This document shows positions 1 through 7,886 of a DNA stretch of 59,791 bases, one piece after another. A program made the translations under genes and the position numbers. The DNA lies in contig NZ_JASNJD010000028.1 in the NCBI RefSeq assembly GCF_030164425.1, forward strand, positions 1-59,791, in the 5' to 3' direction. How positions within the stretch are numbered: the stretch's first letter is position 1; each line of letters begins with the position of its first letter. This DNA comes from Pseudodonghicola flavimaris. Its GTDB lineage: Bacteria > Pseudomonadota > Alphaproteobacteria > Rhodobacterales > Rhodobacteraceae. Under the pieces are notes generated by a model. It saw only the letters and a list, made by a program, of their open reading frames with translations. It was not told where the DNA came from and made no database searches.

Positions 1-2
1 TG

Positions 3-53
3 ACGGCCGTGTGCAACGATACCGGCGCGGCGACGATGATCGCCGCGCAGTGA
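3..53 (+). other. C-terminal tail of an unidentified coding sequence
   Basis: The first bases read as an open frame ending TAVCNDTGAATMIAAQ and a TGA stop. It could be the last residues of a gene that starts left of the window, but sixteen residues are too few to assign a family and I do not recognise it. Confidence 0.2.
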
Positions 54-128
54 ACGAGCAGCACCAGCTATGAAGAAGCAGGTGGACGCCAGTTCCTACA
101 CCATCTCCCGGGACACTACCCACGTATC

Positions 129-479
129 GCCGCCAAAGCGATGATTGATGCCGGACGCGGGGGCTGTATCGTCAATGTCGCCTCGATTCTGGGCACACGG
201 GTGGCCAGCCATGTGTCCGCCTATGCCGCGTCCAAGGAAGGGCTGATTCAACTGACCCGGTCTCTGGCGCTTGAATGGGCGCGGCATGGCATCCGGGTGA
301 ATGCCATCTGCCCCGGTTATATCGAAACCGACCTGAACCGTGAGTTTTTTGCCACTGACGCGGGACAGGCATTGATCAAACGCGTCCCGCAGCGCCGGTT
401 GGGGCATGATCCGTTGGCCGCCCCCCCGGACCGGGGGCCTACGATAAGGCGACCGGGAATCCCCGGCCGCAATTCTTAG
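129..479 (+). pseudogene. Broken short-chain dehydrogenase/reductase (SDR) fragment
   Basis: The middle of a classical SDR is readable: strand 5 (GGCIVNVASI), the catalytic Tyr and Lys in SAYAASKEG, and the strand-6 segment IRVNAICPGYIETDL. The N-terminal half with the TGxxxGxG cofactor loop is absent. The upstream frame is open back to a stop at 51-53 but shows no SDR similarity. After VPQRRLGH the frame runs into a proline/arginine-rich non-SDR tail instead of the usual region leading to the C-terminal glycine-rich end, so a frameshift or deletion near 410-430 is likely. I read it as a decayed remnant. It lies tail to tail with the acyl-CoA dehydrogenase that follows. Confidence 0.7.
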
Positions 480-489
480 AGTCACGATT

Positions 490-1656
490 TCAGAACGCGT
501 TAAGCCCGGTCAGGTTGCGCCCGATGACCAGTTTTTGGATTTCGGTGGTGCCATCGGGAATCGGCATGACCTTTGCATTGCGGAAGTGCCGTTCAACGGG
601 GAACTCTTTGGTGATGCCGTTGCCGCCGTGGATCTGCACCGCTTTGCCGGCGATTTCGACGGCCATTTCGGTTGCATACCATTTCGCCATCGAGGTCTGG
701 GTGTCACAGCGCACGCCCAAGTCCAGAAGTTGCAGCCCGCGCTGGCACAACAGGCGCGCGGCATCCAGGTGCGTGGCCATGTCGGCCAAGTAGCCTTGAA
801 TCAACTGGTGCCCGCCGATCGGCTTACCATGTTGTTGGCGATCCTGCGCATATTTGACGGCACATTCCAACGCCGCCTGCGCTATGCCAATGCTCGTCAG
901 GCCGACAAACACGCGAGCGCTCTCAAACAGTTTCAATGTCTGGAACAGGCCGCCGCCTGCATTACCCAGAACATGGTCAGCGCTGGTTTCGGCACGGTCG
1001 AAAAACAATTCGCAGGTCGATGCACCGATAAGCCCCAGCTTGCGCAATTCGCGGCTCTCGTAGTTGCCGGTATCGCGGTCGACGATGACCATGGAAATAC
1101 CGTCGTCCAGATTGCAGACAACGATGGCGAAATCCGACTGGGCCCCATTGGAAATCCAGAGCTTCTGGCCAGTGACGAAAATCTTATCGCCCTCGCGGTC
1201 CGCACGTGTCTTGACCTCGCGTACGTTCGAACCGACCTCTGGTTCGGAAATACAGGTGGCACAGATCCGTTCGCTGCGCAGGAGCGGCTTCAGATAGGCC
1301 TCTTTCTGCGCCACATTTCCCAAGAGGTTGACCGCGAACACGGCATGACCCTGAATCAGCACCGCGATTGCCAGATCGGCCCATATCCGGGCCAGTTCCT
1401 CGTATAGGATGCCATAGGTCATGCGGTCGATTCCGGCACCGCCGTCCTCTTCGGGGATCAGGCCGCTGATCAGCCCGAATTCCTCGACCTTGGCGAACAG
1501 GGACTTCAGGGTTTTCGCATCGGGGGGGTGGCCGAGGTTCTCGTATTTCTCGGCCAGCGGCGCGAACTCTGCCTCGGCCATCTTGCGGAAGTTTTCCAGC
1601 AACATGCGTTGCTCATCTGTATAGATTGCCTGAGCGGCGGCGATCACGTTTTCCAT
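490..1656 (-). CDS. Acyl-CoA dehydrogenase with Asp at the C-terminal catalytic-base position
   Basis: A 388-residue flavoprotein of the acyl-CoA dehydrogenase family, expected to form an enoyl-CoA and pass electrons to ETF. The FAD-binding loop is an SEPEVGSN variant (about 137-144), and the C-terminal helix carries QIHGGNGI (341-348). At the position where short- and medium-chain enzymes have the base Glu (YEGT), this protein has PDGT (Asp368). The alternative base of isovaleryl- and long-chain enzymes is also absent (SAR near 246-248). It is the last gene of a three-gene set with a thiolase and a crotonase upstream; the gap to the thiolase is 16 nt and a GGAGACGA-like ribosome site precedes the ATG. 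The substrate is unknown. The Asp could still act as base, or the enzyme may handle an atypical acyl-CoA. Confidence 0.9.
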   Translation of the reverse strand: MENVIAAAQAIYTDEQRMLLENFRKMAEAEFAPLAEKYENLGHPPDAKTLKSLFAKVEEFGLISGLIPEEDGGAGIDRMTYGILYEELARIWADLAIAVLIQGHAVFAVNLLGNVAQKEAYLKPLLRSERICATCISEPEVGSNVREVKTRADREGDKIFVTGQKLWISNGAQSDFAIVVCNLDDGISMVIVDRDTGNYESRELRKLGLIGASTCELFFDRAETSADHVLGNAGGGLFQTLKLFESARVFVGLTSIGIAQAALECAVKYAQDRQQHGKPIGGHQLIQGYLADMATHLDAARLLCQRGLQLLDLGVRCDTQTSMAKWYATEMAVEIAGKAVQIHGGNGITKEFPVERHFRNAKVMPIPDGTTEIQKLVIGRNLTGLNAF

Positions 1657-1672
1657 GGTTCGTCTCCTTGTT

Positions 1673-2911
1673 TCAACGGCCCAGAATGGTGACGCAGGCG
1701 GCCGCTTCTTCTACCCCGTGCAACCCCCCGCCGTTTTCGGCGATGGCGTTCTTTGCCCCTTCGACCTGACGCGCGCCAGCTTCGCCGCGCAGTTGCGTGA
1801 CCAGTTCGAAAACCTGCCCTATCCCTGTGGCACCGACCGGGTGGCCCTTGGATTCCAACCCGCCCGAGGGGTTCACCGGAATGCGTCCACCGATCTTTGT
1901 CTCGCCGCGCAGACTGGCGGGACCGCCCTCGCCGAATTCGACAAATCCGAGGTTCTCGATCTGGATCACTTCGCCCACGGCCGTGGCGTCATGCACTTCG
2001 GCCACCGATATATCCTCGGGGCCGATCCCGGCCTGTTCATAGGCCTCAAGCGCGGCAAGCCGGGTCAGGTGGTTCTTGTAATCTTCCGGCGGACGATCGG
2101 TGCCCGAGCGCAGGATCGCGGCCTTGACCTTGATCGCGCGCGCGGGATCTAGGCCCAGACGTTTTATCCCCTCGCCGGTGCATAAAACGGCCGCAGCGGC
2201 CCCGTCCGAGATCGGGGCGCACATCGGCAGGGTCAGCGGATAGGTGATCGGCGGCGCGGCCAATACCCGATCGACGCTCATGGCTTCTCGGTATTGCGCC
2301 AGTGGATTATGCACGGAATGCGCATGGTTCTTGGCGGCGACGGCGGCGAACTGTTCCTGAGTTGTGCCAAAGGTCTTCATGTGCAGCCGGGCGAAGCCTG
2401 CGTAGACATCCATGAACACGCTGTAGGGCTTGGGCGATTTCGATCCTTCGGGTTCCTCGACCCCTGCACCCAGATCGGCCAGCCGTTGCGCGACCTCTTC
2501 GCTGTTGCTGACGTCCCAGCCGCTGTCGAAGGCCGAAAACATCAACGCACGGTCGTCAGAATACATCTTTTCGGCGCCCACGGCGAGACAGCAGTCGCCA
2601 TTGCCGGCCTTGAGGAAATCGACTGCCAGTTTGAACCCGGTCGAGGCGCTGGCGCAGGCGTTTTCGACATTCACCACCGGAATGCCCTGAATGCCCATTT
2701 CACGCAGCGCGATTTCGCCGCGGATCATGTGCTGGCCCTCCATGTGGCCCTGCACCGCGTTCGAGAAGAATGCGCCGTCGATACGATCTGCCGTCACTCG
2801 GGCATCGGAAAGCGCGGCGGCGACGGCCTCGCCGGTCATGTCCTTGATGGTTTTGTCCCGGAACTTTCCGAACGGCGTCATCCCGATGCCAACGATGTAA
2901 ATGTCCTGCAT
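1673..2911 (-). CDS. SCP2-type (lipid-transfer) thiolase
   Basis: A 412-residue thiolase-fold protein of the SCP-x/acetyl-CoA acetyltransferase class. The nucleophilic Cys86 lies in NACASAS, the His-containing motif is GHPVGATG near the C-terminus, and a late cysteine occurs in AAACVTIL. The start is placed at the ATG in front of MQDIYIVGIG because AGGAGGACAAACG precedes it; an upstream in-frame start would add 17 residues unlike the family. It is expected to cleave a 3-oxoacyl-CoA with CoA, and proteins of this class often act on branched or bulky beta-ketoacyl-CoAs. It sits between the dehydrogenase and the crotonase of the same set, so a complete short beta-oxidation module is present except for a 3-hydroxyacyl-CoA dehydrogenase. 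Confidence 0.9.
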   Translation of the reverse strand: MQDIYIVGIGMTPFGKFRDKTIKDMTGEAVAAALSDARVTADRIDGAFFSNAVQGHMEGQHMIRGEIALREMGIQGIPVVNVENACASASTGFKLAVDFLKAGNGDCCLAVGAEKMYSDDRALMFSAFDSGWDVSNSEEVAQRLADLGAGVEEPEGSKSPKPYSVFMDVYAGFARLHMKTFGTTQEQFAAVAAKNHAHSVHNPLAQYREAMSVDRVLAAPPITYPLTLPMCAPISDGAAAAVLCTGEGIKRLGLDPARAIKVKAAILRSGTDRPPEDYKNHLTRLAALEAYEQAGIGPEDISVAEVHDATAVGEVIQIENLGFVEFGEGGPASLRGETKIGGRIPVNPSGGLESKGHPVGATGIGQVFELVTQLRGEAGARQVEGAKNAIAENGGGLHGVEEAAACVTILGR

Positions 2912-2927
2912 CGTTTGTCCTCCTGAC

Positions 2928-3716
2928 CTAGTATCCGCGAAACTGCGGTTTTCGTTTTTCATTGAACGCCGACAGACCCTCGTGCATGTCCCAGGATCGC
3001 ATGTGCGCGCGCAGGTTCAGCATCTCTTCGGAAAGCGCGGCGGTTTCGTCCACGTCCAGCGACCGATTGGCAACCGTCTTCATGCGGCGTAAGACCGCCG
3101 GGCTTTTTTCTGCCAGCCTGTCGGTAAAGGCCTGCACCGCTTGTCGCAGGTCTTCGTCCGCGATGACCTTGTTCACCAGTCCCCAGTCCATCATGTCCCG
3201 TGCCGAAACGTTCTCGCCCGAGAACAGCAGGTATTTCGCGCGGTTCAGGCCAATCCTACGCGGCAGGATCGCCGCACCGCCGGCCCCGGGAAAGACGCCA
3301 AAGTTGGAATGTGCGTCGCCCAGTTGCGCGCTTTCGGCGGCAAAGACCAGATCGCAGGCCATCACCATTTCCAAACCGCCCGCCATCGCCAGCCCGTTCA
3401 CTGCGGCGATCACCGGTTTCGGGCCATGTCGCATCAGCCCAAACGTGTGATCGACAAGATCCAGAAGATCCGGCTCGCCTGGTGCATGTTTGGCGCCAGC
3501 AACTTCTTTCAGATCGGCACCGGCGCAGAATGCCCGGCCAGAGCCGGTCAGGACAATTGTACGCACCCCATCGTCGGCCAGCGCCGATTCCAGTGCTGCC
3601 GCCATCTCGCGCAGCATCTGCGTTGACATTGCGTTGAGCTGTTCGGTGCGCTGGAAGGTAATCCATTCAGTTTTTGCGACCCGCTCAACGAATAGCGTCT
3701 GCTTTGCTTCACTCAT
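2928..3716 (-). CDS. Enoyl-CoA hydratase/isomerase (crotonase) family protein
   Basis: A 262-residue crotonase. The oxyanion-hole segments are AFCAGADLKE and NGLAMAGGLEMVMACD, the latter carrying one of the two catalytic Glu of hydratases. The second Glu is replaced: the stretch reads LGDAHSNFGVFPG, with His where QPE or TPE is usual, a variant shared with the crotonase at 23748. The ATG at MSEAKQTL is chosen because CAGGAGCTTAGC precedes it; upstream extensions are low-complexity. It heads the leftward set with the thiolase and dehydrogenase. It could be a hydratase with altered mechanism, an isomerase or a C-C hydrolase. The AT-rich gap to the divergent CaiB-like gene does not contain the palindromic operator found elsewhere in this island. 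Confidence 0.88.
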   Translation of the reverse strand: MSEAKQTLFVERVAKTEWITFQRTEQLNAMSTQMLREMAAALESALADDGVRTIVLTGSGRAFCAGADLKEVAGAKHAPGEPDLLDLVDHTFGLMRHGPKPVIAAVNGLAMAGGLEMVMACDLVFAAESAQLGDAHSNFGVFPGAGGAAILPRRIGLNRAKYLLFSGENVSARDMMDWGLVNKVIADEDLRQAVQAFTDRLAEKSPAVLRRMKTVANRSLDVDETAALSEEMLNLRAHMRSWDMHEGLSAFNEKRKPQFRGY

Positions 3717-3829
3717 GCTAAGCTCCTGATAATTATACATATTATTGGTTTTTCGCCTTGTCTTTTGCGGCGATTTGCGCTGCACTCGGGCGGACCCGCA
3801 CGTGGAAAACAAAAGAGCTGGAGATTGAT
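3717..3829. promoter_or_regulatory. Divergent AT-rich promoter region
   Basis: A short intergenic region separates the leftward crotonase from the rightward CaiB-like gene. It contains the AT-rich, partly palindromic stretch GATAATTATACATATTATTG, unlike its GC-rich surroundings, and must hold promoters for both directions. No CTAACA-type operator is visible, so these flanking genes probably stand outside the regulon that covers the rest of the window. Confidence 0.5.
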
Positions 3830-4933
3830 ATGAGCACTGCACCCCTGGCCGGCCTGAAAATTCTCAGCCTTGCCGAACAGTTTCCCGGTCCCTATGCCAC
3901 AATGCTGTTGTCCGACATGGGAGCCGAGGTGATCATGATCGAACGACCGGGTGTCGGCGATCCGGCCCGGCAATTTCCGCCCTTGTTCCGGGCACTGAAC
4001 CGAGGCAAGCGCAGCGTTGCGTTGGATCTGAAATCGGCCGAGGGGCTGGCACGGTTTCGCGAACTGGCCAAGGAATCGGATGTCATCGTCGAAGGGTTCC
4101 GCCCTGGCAAGCTTGCGGCCTTGGGTGCCGGTTTCGAGGACATGCGTAGTGTCAACTCGCGGCTGGTTTATGTATCGATTTCGGGTTACGGGCAGGACGG
4201 CCCCTATCGTGACAGGGCTGGCCATGACCTGAGCTATGAAGGGGTTGGCGGTTTGCTGGCCGATCAGGCCGATGCAAAGCAGCCCGGCCCTGTGCCGCCG
4301 ATCCCCCTTGCGGATGTTGGCGCGGCGTTGTTCGCGGCGATCGCAATCCTGTCGGCGGTGGTGTCGAGCCAGCGCACAGGGCAGGGGCGTTACGTGGACG
4401 TGTCCATGTCGGATGCGGTGGTTTCGATGTTGACCGCATTCCTCGTTCCCGCCGCCAATGGAACACCGCTGGGCGAATTTATCGCCGAGCCGGGCTATGG
4501 CGTGTTCACCTGCAAAGACGGCAAGCTCTTGACCTTGTCCATCGCGCATGAGGACTGGTTCTGGAAACCGTTCTGCGATGTGATCAACAGGGCGGATCTT
4601 GCGCCGTTGACAGGCCGCGACCGTGTCGCCCGCAAGGCCGCGCTGCGCGAAGAAATCGCGGCGATTTTGGTCAACAAGACGCGCGCCGAATGGGGCGACC
4701 TTCTGGATAAGGCGGGGGTGCCATGGGGTCCGGTCAATTCCCTGGTCGAAACGTTGGACGACCCCCATGTGCGTGCGCGCCAGCTGCTGCGCAAGATTAC
4801 GCATGACGGCGGCAAGGCCGAGACTTTTATTGTCCAGCCGTTGAAATTCGATGGTTTCGAAACCGCGATACCGGATCTGCCCCCCGAGCTCGGGGCAGAT
4901 AATGACAGCGTTTTTTCGGACAGCTCCAACTAG
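3830..4933 (+). CDS. CaiB/BaiF CoA-transferase family protein, AMACR-like
   Basis: A 367-residue class III CoA-transferase-fold protein. It opens with LAGLKILSLAEQFPGPYAT, then the CoA-binding loop region with RGKRSVALDLKS, and AGHDLSYEGVGG, which holds the His-Asp pair typical of alpha-methylacyl-CoA racemases; the Asp is also the acyl-carrying residue of transferases. The segment PPIPLADVGAALFAA also resembles racemases more than formyl-CoA transferases. The ATG follows GAGCTGGAGATTGAT, and a 24-residue upstream extension is rejected. It is a single gene between divergent and convergent neighbours. A racemase would make sense if 2-methyl-branched acyl-CoAs of mixed stereochemistry are degraded here; a CoA-transferase role cannot be excluded. 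Confidence 0.85.
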   Translation: MSTAPLAGLKILSLAEQFPGPYATMLLSDMGAEVIMIERPGVGDPARQFPPLFRALNRGKRSVALDLKSAEGLARFRELAKESDVIVEGFRPGKLAALGAGFEDMRSVNSRLVYVSISGYGQDGPYRDRAGHDLSYEGVGGLLADQADAKQPGPVPPIPLADVGAALFAAIAILSAVVSSQRTGQGRYVDVSMSDAVVSMLTAFLVPAANGTPLGEFIAEPGYGVFTCKDGKLLTLSIAHEDWFWKPFCDVINRADLAPLTGRDRVARKAALREEIAAILVNKTRAEWGDLLDKAGVPWGPVNSLVETLDDPHVRARQLLRKITHDGGKAETFIVQPLKFDGFETAIPDLPPELGADNDSVFSDSSN

Positions 4934-4963
4934 AGGCGGCAGCCGTCCGATGGCGGCTCTAGC
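4934..4963. terminator. Possible bidirectional terminator hairpin
   Basis: Between the convergent CaiB-like and SDR genes the sequence AGCCGTCCGATGGCGGCT can fold with an AGCCG/CGGCT stem, and flanking CTAGAG and CTCTAG extend it imperfectly. There is no clear T-run, so the call is tentative. Confidence 0.35.
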
Positions 4964-5747
4964 AGGCAAAAGAATACCCGCCATTCACCGGATAAGTTTG
5001 ACCGGTGATCCAGCTGGCAGCATCCGAGCAGAGGAACAGGATCATTCCGGCGGGGTCTTCCGGCTCGCCCAGACGGCGGATCACGTATTGCGACAATGCC
5101 CGCTTCTCGGTCTCTGCATCCGGGATCAGGTCGGCGACAGCCGGAGTTCTTGTGCCCCCCAAGGCGACGCAATTCGCGGTGATCCCGAACCGACCACCGG
5201 CTTTTGCAATTGCCCGCATGAAGCCGGCCGCGCCGGCCTTGGCGCCGGAGTAGACCGCCAGATGCGGCTCGCCCACGCGGCCCGCGTCGGAGATGACTGT
5301 CACGATGCGCCCATAGCCGCCCTTGACCATCAGGGGCATTGCGTGACGGGTGCAGTTCAACACGCCGTCGAAATTGGTCGCCATCCAGCGCTTCCATTCC
5401 GATGGGTCTGAGTCCCAGAAGGGCACCAGATCATCGAGCCGCGAGGTCGGCCCCGCGTTCCCGGCGTTGTTGACCAGGATATCCACGCCGCCGAACGCGG
5501 ATTGCGCCTCGGCGAAAGCTGCGCCGACCGCCTCGAAGTTCGAGACGTCAAAGGCGATTGGCAATGCCTTGGCGCCAGCTGCTTCAACTTCTGCGGCAAC
5601 GCTTTCCGCCCGATCGGCGTGAAAATCATTGATCACAACAGCGCCTGCGCCATGTTCCGCCAGATAAAGCGCGACCTGCCGGCCCACGCCCTGTCCGGCG
5701 CCGGTCACCAGCGCGGTGCGGCCCTTGATATCCAGGATGGTGCTCAT
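4959..5747 (-). CDS. SDR family oxidoreductase
   Basis: A 262-residue classical SDR. The NAD(P)-binding loop is TGAGQGVG, the NNAG motif is present (VNNAGNAG), and catalytic Ser, Tyr and Lys are in ISDAGRV and YSGAKAG. An Asp after strand 2 (INDFHAD) favours NAD(H). It is the last gene of the liv uptake operon, 13 nt after livF. A dehydrogenase co-transcribed with an importer and an acyl-CoA ligase suggests it oxidises a hydroxyl on the imported compound or on a hydroxyacyl-CoA; a 3-hydroxyacyl-CoA dehydrogenase role is plausible but not proven. Confidence 0.88.
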   Translation of the reverse strand: MSTILDIKGRTALVTGAGQGVGRQVALYLAEHGAGAVVINDFHADRAESVAAEVEAAGAKALPIAFDVSNFEAVGAAFAEAQSAFGGVDILVNNAGNAGPTSRLDDLVPFWDSDPSEWKRWMATNFDGVLNCTRHAMPLMVKGGYGRIVTVISDAGRVGEPHLAVYSGAKAGAAGFMRAIAKAGGRFGITANCVALGGTRTPAVADLIPDAETEKRALSQYVIRRLGEPEDPAGMILFLCSDAASWITGQTYPVNGGYSFAC

Positions 5748-5760
5748 GAATTCCTTCTCC

Positions 5761-6558
5761 TCAGCCCAGCCATCTCTTCCGGCGGCGATAGTGTTTGATA
5801 TCTCGATAGCTTTTGCGCTCGCCCGATGCGGTGACGCCGAGATAGAATTCCTTGATGTCCTCGTTGTCAGCGAGCTTGTCGGCAGGGCCGTCCATCACGA
5901 TCCGGCCGTTCTCCATCACATAGGCATAGTCGGCGATCGATAGCGCCGCGGCGCTGTTTTGTTCGACCAGGAAGAAGGTCGTGCCTTCTGACTTGAGCTG
6001 CTTGAGCACTTCATAAACATCCCGGATCATCATCGGGGCCAATCCCAACGACGGTTCGTCGATCGCGATGATCTTGGGGCTGGCCATCATGGCCCGGCCG
6101 ATCAGCAGCAGTTGTTGTTCGCCACCAGACATGAAGCCAGAGGTGCGGTTGCGCAGGTCCGCAAGCCGGGGCATCAAGGTGTAAACATGGTCCAAGCGCT
6201 TTTTCAGCTCGGCGGAGTTGGGCACCATGTGCCCGCCGACGATCAGGTTTTGCTCTGACGTCAGATGCCGCAAAACGCGCCGCCCTTCCATCACATGGAT
6301 GAGACCGTTCTTCACGACTTCCGAGGCTTCCATGTTCTGAATGGGAGTTCCGTCCAGAACGATGGACCCCGCCGAAACGGTTCCATCCTCGGATTTGAGC
6401 GTTCCCGAGATGGCTTTAAGCGTCGTGCTTTTTCCTGCGCCATTGCCACCGAGCAGAGCAACACATTGTCCCGCACGGACTGTCATGGACACGCCTTTGA
6501 GCGCCAGGATGACGTCGGAATATGTCACCTCTACGTTGTTGAGTTCCAGCATGGTCAT
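5761..6558 (-). CDS. livF: Branched-chain amino acid-type ABC transporter ATPase, LivF
   Basis: A 265-residue ABC ATPase. Walker A is GGNGAGKST, the signature is MSGGEQQ (Met replaces the usual Leu), and Walker B is IIAIDEPSLGL, which fits LivF. The C-terminal 30 residues are unusually basic (SYRDIKHYRRRKRW) and exceed the usual LivF length. The start could be the first ATG or the third codon, MLELNNVEV. It belongs to the livG-ligase-livHMK-livF operon. A strong hairpin separates it from the binding-protein gene and may reduce its relative expression. The operon context points to a carboxylic acid rather than an amino acid as substrate. Confidence 0.92.
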   Translation of the reverse strand: MTMLELNNVEVTYSDVILALKGVSMTVRAGQCVALLGGNGAGKSTTLKAISGTLKSEDGTVSAGSIVLDGTPIQNMEASEVVKNGLIHVMEGRRVLRHLTSEQNLIVGGHMVPNSAELKKRLDHVYTLMPRLADLRNRTSGFMSGGEQQLLLIGRAMMASPKIIAIDEPSLGLAPMMIRDVYEVLKQLKSEGTTFFLVEQNSAAALSIADYAYVMENGRIVMDGPADKLADNEDIKEFYLGVTASGERKSYRDIKHYRRRKRWLG

Positions 6559-6583
6559 ATTGCCCGGGGCTAAGGATCAGAAC

Positions 6584-6605
6584 GGGCGCCGCGACTGCGG
6601 CGCCC
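6584..6605 (-). terminator. Intercistronic hairpin between binding-protein gene and livF
   Basis: A perfect 9-bp stem GGGCGCCGC/GCGGCGCCC with a four-base loop lies just after the stop of the periplasmic binding protein. No T-run follows, so it more likely acts as an mRNA-stabilising or partial termination element, as is common after binding-protein genes in importer operons. Confidence 0.65.
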
Positions 6606-6613
6606 GGATTAAT

Positions 6614-7852
6614 TCACCATTTCTCAACTTGCGGAACGTCGACACCCGTTGCCGCGATGGTGATTTTCCCATCTTTGACGGTGCCCACATTCACTTTGAG
6701 GCCTTCCAATGGGAACGGTGCTTCTGGCGTAAAGGACAAGGTCGGCAGGAACCCATGGGTTTCTTCGGTGGTGATCGGTTTGGCAAAAAGCGCCTCACGT
6801 ACCATCTCTCCGGTCAGGCCCTCGGCGCCGTTCGCCTCGATCGCGTGATCGATCACGGTCACGGTATAGAGACCCTGAGATACGCCCATTGCGGTCACGA
6901 CGTTCCAAGGTGCTTCGAGTCCGTAATCGGCAACCAATGTCTCGTAGAATTGTCGCGCGGGAGTGTCCTCATCGGCCGCAATCGCCATGCCGTAGGCTTC
7001 AAAGTCCCCCTCCATTTGCTCAAGCCCGCCAAGCGCGCCACCCGAGGCTGGAAGCCCGTTATGCGAACTCATCATGATCGGGATGTTCGCCCCGTTGGCC
7101 TGCAGCCCACGTTTCGCGGCAACCACGATAGAGGTGTTCGTTTGGATTACCAGCGCCTCGGCCCCGGCTCGTACAACGCGGCGCATTTGCCCCGTCAGAT
7201 CGGTGGGTTGAACTTCGGTATAGATGACCTCGACGAGGTCGATCTCCTCGGGGTGCTCTTCGGCATAGAGTTCAAGGCCCTTTGCCATGTCGACATAGGC
7301 AGGCGATGCTTCGGAGGCGAGGATCGCAACCTTGAGCGGTTCGTCTCCTCCGCGCTGTTCACGCATCCAGTTTAGAAAGCCGACACTTTCGTGCGAATAG
7401 GTCGGACGTGGGTTGAAAATCCAGGCATCCGGTTGCCAGGCAAAGCCGTAGGCCGCTGTGGCCATGAACATCGGGATTTTGTCTTCCGGCAGGCGTTCGG
7501 AAAGGGCCGCGACGTCAGGCCCGCCGAGGCCGACAACCGCAATCGGGTCCAGTTCCGATTTGATCCCGGGCCAGAGACTTGCCACCTGTGCCGCGTCATA
7601 GCGGGTTTCGTAGTTTTTGTAGTTCAGCGTGACGCCAAGTTCCTTGCCGCGGGTTTCATTCCACCAGGTGAACACAGCTTCGCGTCCGCCTGCCAGGATG
7701 GGCATGATGTCAGCATAAGGGCCGGAAAAGTCCGACAGCAGGGCCAGATTATAGGTCTCTTCGGCCTGCGCCTTCAAAGGCATGGTCGCCGCGGCCGCCA
7801 AGGCAGCCGCTGCCAGTAAGCCGCGAAGACCTCGATTCGATTGGTAAGTCAT
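6614..7852 (-). CDS. ABC transporter substrate-binding protein, LivK/peripla_BP_6 type
   Basis: A 412-residue exported protein. The signal peptide has basic residues, an alanine-rich core (GLLAAAALAAAAT) and a likely cleavage after AQA near residue 30. The mature part starts YNLALLSDFSGPYAD, the strand-1 motif of type I periplasmic binding proteins of the Liv class, and continues through the two-lobed fold. In the periplasm it would capture the growth substrate and deliver it to LivHM. The adjacent acyl-CoA ligase gene and the catabolic surroundings suggest an organic acid ligand; the family also covers aromatic, terpenoid and fatty acid binders. Confidence 0.9.
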   Translation of the reverse strand: MTYQSNRGLRGLLAAAALAAAATMPLKAQAEETYNLALLSDFSGPYADIMPILAGGREAVFTWWNETRGKELGVTLNYKNYETRYDAAQVASLWPGIKSELDPIAVVGLGGPDVAALSERLPEDKIPMFMATAAYGFAWQPDAWIFNPRPTYSHESVGFLNWMREQRGGDEPLKVAILASEASPAYVDMAKGLELYAEEHPEEIDLVEVIYTEVQPTDLTGQMRRVVRAGAEALVIQTNTSIVVAAKRGLQANGANIPIMMSSHNGLPASGGALGGLEQMEGDFEAYGMAIAADEDTPARQFYETLVADYGLEAPWNVVTAMGVSQGLYTVTVIDHAIEANGAEGLTGEMVREALFAKPITTEETHGFLPTLSFTPEAPFPLEGLKVNVGTVKDGKITIAATGVDVPQVEKW

Positions 7853-7886
7853 ATTCTTCCTCCCAGGTTTAGAGCCGCTCTATTTC

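Noticed and set aside
3713-4984. A 423-codon minus-strand frame opposite the CaiB-like gene
   Set aside because: Composition and lack of any family motif show an antisense shadow; the plus-strand frame has the CaiB/AMACR motifs and a good ribosome site.
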